From Candidatus Pedobacter colombiensis (GTDB lineage Bacteria > Bacteroidota > Bacteroidia > Sphingobacteriales > Sphingobacteriaceae), in NCBI GenBank assembly GCA_029202485.1, contig CP119313.1, forward strand, positions 3,286,001 to 3,350,000: a stretch of DNA of 64,000 nucleotides, in the 5' to 3' direction. Both the position numbers and the translations under genes were made by a program. The notes beneath the pieces were generated by a model that was not told the origin of the DNA, did not search any database, and saw nothing but the letters and a program-made list of their open reading frames with translations. This document shows positions 60,645 through 64,000 of the stretch, piece by piece (positions within the stretch are counted from its first letter, which is position 1; every line of letters starts with the position of its first letter).

Positions 60645-61976
60645 ATGAAATATAAAAAAATACTGGTGGCAATAGTAGGCGTGCTGCTATCCACCTTATG
60701 TTATGGCCAAGACAAAGGCTACAAGAGTTATGGAATTGGTGATGTGGTTGATCATGTACCTGAATTTCAGAATGTGGTCAATTATCCTAAGAAATCATTT
60801 TCTCTGAAGGAACTCCGTGGTAAGTTGGTTATTATAGATTTCTGGGCAACCTGGTGCACAAGCTGTATAAGGTTAATGCCACATATGGAAAAATTGCAAA
60901 AGCAATTTGATGGAAAGATTCAGGTAATTCTCGTAGATCCCTGGGAGACAAAAGCGAATATTGAGAAGCAACTCTCCATTTTAAAATTATACAAAACACC
61001 TCAGGCGCTTTCATCCTTACCTAATGTGATAGGCGATACCATCTGGCGCAAAATATTCGTACACAGTAGTGTGCCTTACCAAGTGTGGATTGACAGTTCC
61101 GGTGTTGTTATTGCGACTACTACAGGAAAAAATGCCACAGCAGAACATGTACAACAAGTCCTCGATGGGAAAAAAGTAAAAATGGTTGTTAAAAGGGACA
61201 TCAAATCCTCAGGTTATGATGTAAAAAAGCAGGGATTGATCCAAACGGGCGATACTTCAATGCATCCGTTATTTTATTCTGCTATGCTCAGGAAAAATGC
61301 AGGATACGGATCAGGGGCACTTGTTCATACTGATTCAGCTTTGCACCTATATAAATATACCGCCCGAAACCTTCCACTAAAAGCACTTTTTACAGATGCA
61401 TATGCTGACATGAAGCCGAACTTTAGAATGAAGATAGATGTGACGGATACTGTTTCATTTAACTATCCTAAAGACGCAAATCTAGTGGACGAATGGAATG
61501 CTAAAAACCAATATAGTTACGAAATAGCAGTTCCCTTAAGTTTAAAAGATAGTGTTCGCAGTTTTATGCGAATAGATCTCAACAGGTATTTGTCTGTTGA
61601 AAAAGGAGTCGCCGGAAAAATTGAACTAAAAAGAATGACTGCTTATGTAATCAGGCGTATTACCGACAACATATTAAAGCCCAAATCCCTGACAGAAGAG
61701 CATACTAAGTATGATACTAACCTTTTTCATAAATACAATGTGCCCTATGTAGAGATTAGCAGTTGGTTATCTTATCTGGAGAATTTAAAGCAGTCCATTG
61801 TATTTGTGGATGAAACAGGGATTGCGCTTAACACAACTGTCTTTGTAGACTTGCCTAAACATACTGATGCTGATGATAAGAAAGGGCTGATTGAAATACT
61901 TAGGAAACAGGGTTTGGTATTGAGTAAAGAAGAGAGGATGATCCCAATATTGGTAATTAAAGATGTAACTAATTAA
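60645..61976 (+). CDS. TlpA-like thioredoxin-domain protein
   Basis: 443 residues with signal peptide (CYGQ), thioredoxin domain (about 35-175) with active site CTSC at 71-74 (DFWATWCTSC), and a longer C-terminal extension of unknown fold than in the paralogue at 11543-12580. It is last in the susC-susD-tlpA operon and convergent with the small CxGExxxC peptide gene. Periplasmic disulfide reductase by family. Confidence 0.92.
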   Translation: MKYKKILVAIVGVLLSTLCYGQDKGYKSYGIGDVVDHVPEFQNVVNYPKKSFSLKELRGKLVIIDFWATWCTSCIRLMPHMEKLQKQFDGKIQVILVDPWETKANIEKQLSILKLYKTPQALSSLPNVIGDTIWRKIFVHSSVPYQVWIDSSGVVIATTTGKNATAEHVQQVLDGKKVKMVVKRDIKSSGYDVKKQGLIQTGDTSMHPLFYSAMLRKNAGYGSGALVHTDSALHLYKYTARNLPLKALFTDAYADMKPNFRMKIDVTDTVSFNYPKDANLVDEWNAKNQYSYEIAVPLSLKDSVRSFMRIDLNRYLSVEKGVAGKIELKRMTAYVIRRITDNILKPKSLTEEHTKYDTNLFHKYNVPYVEISSWLSYLENLKQSIVFVDETGIALNTTVFVDLPKHTDADDKKGLIEILRKQGLVLSKEERMIPILVIKDVTN

Positions 61977-62026
61977 AATGGGAATTAATAGCATGGATAC
62001 AACAGTACCCATGCTATTGATTAAAC

Positions 62027-62350
62027 TTAATCCTGGAAAGAATCGATATGCACTAAAGAAGGATTGTTTACCACTGATTGCAAAACAGGGGACGTAAGTG
62101 TGCCTGACGTAGTTGTGATCTGACAAGGCATGCTTTCACCATCACAAGGCCTTTCTTGATTGTCAAACGTATATGCTGGTTGACCATCTTTAGTTGTTTC
62201 ACCTGTAATATAGTAGGTGGTTCCGGTAGCTTCAGTTTTAACCTCGGCAGGAGAATTAGATGCATCAGTAGTTTTACGGTCACCAGCGTTAGCTGAAACA
62301 GAGCCCAATACTACAAGGGCAGTAGCGAAAATGAAGATTGTTTTTTTCAT
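62027..62350 (-). CDS. Small exported peptide with CxGExxxC motif (DUF6520-like), copy 2
   Basis: 107 residues: signal peptide (cleavage after SANA, about residue 22), polar mature part with two Cys, C69 and C76 (CDGESMPC), preceded by TTYYITGETTKDGQPAYTF. Compared with copy 1 at 6495-6869 it conserves a beta-like YY/YF strand, the spacing to the Cys pair and the CxGExxxC motif. It is convergent with tlpA, as copy 1 is with susD. Confidence 0.78.
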   Translation of the reverse strand: MKKTIFIFATALVVLGSVSANAGDRKTTDASNSPAEVKTEATGTTYYITGETTKDGQPAYTFDNQERPCDGESMPCQITTTSGTLTSPVLQSVVNNPSLVHIDSFQD

Positions 62351-62528
62351 TTGGCGTGTATTTAGTTGGTTAAAGTGAAATGCAGCCTAATGTCCCTTTA
62401 CATAAACCTTATGCCGGACGGAACGGTCGAGTGCTGGTACCTTATATCCGTGTGCCTATTGCCGTTTCTTATTTCCAGCATTAGACGGTGATTTATGACT
62501 AGCCTTATTGTCTCAAATCTGGTTAGGC

Positions 62529-62837
62529 TTAATCCAGAATGGGTATATAAACATGATTGATAGTTAACGGATTAGCCCTAAGCGCTCCAACTTGAATAAA
62601 TGTTTTGTTTTTTTGTCTACTGAATTTTAAATAATTAAAAGTCCAGCTGGTTAAATGAAATCCCAAACAATGTGGGCAGTAATAAACTCTTTTCTGGTGG
62701 GGGTTGCCCAGGCGATGTTTGATATGTACTTTATGTTTTAAATAGTGGAAACGAATTTTCAACAACAACATGCGGTTCTTTGCTTCTTCTTTGGTGAGAA
62801 AGATAACCTTGCCCGTGGCATTGCATTTCATTCCCAT
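62529..62837 (-). CDS. Small zinc-ribbon-like protein
   Basis: 102 residues. CNATGKVIFLTKEEAKN, followed by a basic helix and RVYYCPHCLGFHLTS, is the layout of small single-knuckle proteins common in mobile and phage DNA of Bacteroidota (first Cys at residue 5, CPHC near 54-57). Function unknown. It is alone, and upstream (right) lies an AT-rich gap. Confidence 0.65.
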   Translation of the reverse strand: MGMKCNATGKVIFLTKEEAKNRMLLLKIRFHYLKHKVHIKHRLGNPHQKRVYYCPHCLGFHLTSWTFNYLKFSRQKNKTFIQVGALRANPLTINHVYIPILD

Positions 62838-63083
62838 AACAATCGGGGTTAGTTCAACACATCTTAATTGTAAATAGGAAAAACTTTCAATTTGACATGT
62901 ATAATTCTTAAACGTTTTGGTAGATTAAAGAACTTTATTTAATTCTTAAAATAAGCTTCCGAGTTGTGTTGAAATATATAAAAGATAAAATAATTATTTT
63001 TTTCATCTTAAAGCTATCTTCTTATCGAAATGTGTTGTACTTTGAGTTTTATATAGACATATAAAGCGCTTATGTTTTCTGAT
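62838..63083. other. AT-rich intergenic region
   Basis: About 245 bases with no open frame worth reporting; it holds the presumed promoter of the zinc-ribbon gene and ends at the terminator hairpin. Confidence 0.5.
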
Positions 63084-63105
63084 AAGTGCGAGCGAACTCG
63101 CACTT
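63084..63105. terminator. Terminator hairpin after the 46-aa peptide gene
   Basis: A perfect 9-bp stem, AAGTGCGAG/CTCGCACTT, with tetraloop CGAA lies 5 bases beyond the stop of the 46-aa peptide gene (leftward). The flanking T-run on the minus strand is short. Confidence 0.7.
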
Positions 63106-63109
63106 AATT

Positions 63110-63250
63110 TTAATGGCAACAAGTACTTCCCCAAGAGATTGTGGTAACAATTGTGTCAGACTTGGCCTTTTCAATTCCTTGGCCAATAGATGTAAAAATG
63201 TACAATTTTTTTGGTGCCGAGATTCGTTTCGATTTGCCTTTTTTAATCAT
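63110..63250 (-). CDS. 46-aa peptide with Ser/Thr/Cys-rich tail, RiPP-precursor-like
   Basis: Found by hand translation. ATG at 63250-63248, TAA at 63112-63110. The N-terminal 30 residues are Lys-rich (MIKKGKSKRISAPKKLYIFT), and the C-terminal 16 are SDTIVTTISWGSTCCH, with six Ser/Thr and two adjacent Cys, as in class I lanthipeptide precursors of Bacteroidota. A terminator follows at once, and a LytS-type kinase gene starts 129 bases away on the other strand. No modifying enzyme is in the window, so the class call is tentative. Confidence 0.5.
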   Translation of the reverse strand: MIKKGKSKRISAPKKLYIFTSIGQGIEKAKSDTIVTTISWGSTCCH

Positions 63251-63378
63251 GGTTTTAATTCATAGCCTTAGCTGTATTGCCTTGGTAGTGTAAAAATAGA
63301 ACCGTAAAAAGCGCTTTCAAATTTTAATTCGTGAAACCCAAATTAAAAGGTGTGAACCTTACATATTACTTCGTGAAA

Positions 63379-64000
63379 ATGAAAAAAGATTCTTTCTTAA
63401 TCGAGTTGAATAACAATTGGCTGGAAATTTTAGTCCATTTTGTAGGTATAGCATTTATAATTGGTTACCAAATTCTCATGATGACGATTTGGGGGATGCC
63501 TCCGACTGAAATTGGATTATTGATTTTCGCCTTGGAAGTCTTAACTTTTTACGTAAATTTTTATTTCATATTACCATTACTATTTGTACCAGATAAGGCA
63601 TTTACGTTGGCTTTTCGATTTTCAACATTAGTTATCGCACATGTAATATTGCGAAATTGGATTTCTTATCCTCCGTCCGAAAGTATTGGTTTTTTAAATT
63701 ATTTAACCTCACAAAAACAAATGCTCATAACTTTTTGGCGGCTAGGCTATGTTGTAGGAATTGGTTCAATAATATCCTTTTTTAAAACAAGGACTAGATT
63801 AAGAGATGAAAAGCAAAAACTCGAATTAGAAAAGTTAGCTGCAATAGCTGAAAGGGAACGGATTGAAAATACGCTAATTCTTATGCAGCTTAACTTTCAT
63901 AACATGTTCAATGGTTTGAATTATATAAAATCCCATACTGAAGTTGAATTACCTCATGTGGCGTATACAGTTCATCTATTTGCGGATACATTAAGGTTCT
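63379..64000 (+). CDS. LytS-type sensor histidine kinase, truncated by window edge
   Basis: Open to the window end (207 codons seen). N-terminal membrane helices at about 15-35, 45-70, 78-95 and 115-130, then a coiled-coil linker (KQKLELEKLAAIAERERIEN) and the start of a His_kinase domain, with the phosphoacceptor box QLNFHNMFNGLNYIKS. Its LytTR partner is presumably beyond the edge. Divergent from the 46-aa peptide gene, which could be its target or signal. Confidence 0.85.
   Translation, partial: MKKDSFLIELNNNWLEILVHFVGIAFIIGYQILMMTIWGMPPTEIGLLIFALEVLTFYVNFYFILPLLFVPDKAFTLAFRFSTLVIAHVILRNWISYPPSESIGFLNYLTSQKQMLITFWRLGYVVGIGSIISFFKTRTRLRDEKQKLELEKLAAIAERERIENTLILMQLNFHNMFNGLNYIKSHTEVELPHVAYTVHLFADTLRF

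Overview
The window looks like a Bacteroidota chromosome segment, probably Sphingobacteriales (Pedobacter or Mucilaginibacter-like). The evidence is two SusC/SusD pairs, FecI/FecR-type control, Bacteroides-style Tra/Mob/RteC proteins, a tyrosine integrase without the first catalytic Arg, and weak Shine-Dalgarno signals. No rRNA, CRISPR array or IS transposase was seen.

Region A (1 to about 24.45 kb) is AT-rich and reads as an integrative conjugative element (ICE A) that leaves the window on the left. From its right end inward it holds tRNA-Pro (24454-24527), Int arm-type repeats, the integrase, an FRG-domain gene, an excisionase-like HTH gene coupled to a 55-aa gene, a hairpin-rich candidate oriT, mobA, mobB and mobC. 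A cargo block follows: two pairs of sigma-like proteins, small membrane proteins, two HTH genes, structured non-coding segments, a TlpA-SusC-SusD operon with a small convergent secreted peptide, a Crp-like regulator and a 429-aa unknown. It ends with rteC, a small membrane protein, traE, traF and the start of traG.

Region B (about 24.8-49.4 kb) is GC-richer from about 26.4 kb and holds a second, non-identical conjugation locus (ICE B). One leftward operon runs: membrane protein, lipoprotein, traE, a 144-aa unknown, a 1856-aa methylase-helicase, traF, a tandem-duplicated 290-aa unknown, traG, three TraI-like paralogues, traJ, traK, traL, an adenine methylase, traM, traN, two DUF3945-like paralogues and a winged-helix gene. 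A second rteC lies upstream, and two identical 14-bp palindromes sit between it and the operon. No integrase or relaxase for ICE B is visible. Its left end carries a frameshifted excisionase-like gene, a DUF2971 gene and a broken DUF2589 copy.

Region C (49.4-64 kb) holds a GNAT acetyltransferase, a membrane LytTR regulator, and an ECF sigma gene separated from its FecR by an opposite-strand DUF2589/zinc-ribbon trio. A second SusC(with STN domain)-SusD-TlpA operon follows, again with a convergent small CxGExxxC peptide. The right edge has a zinc-ribbon protein, a 46-aa Ser/Thr/Cys-tailed peptide with its own terminator (RiPP-precursor-like) and the start of a LytS-type histidine kinase.

The main candidates for something new are the duplicated SusC/SusD/TlpA plus CxGExxxC-peptide module, the nested-stem element at 14226-14430, the paired anti-sigma-less sigma-like genes, and the 46-aa peptide next to a sensor kinase.
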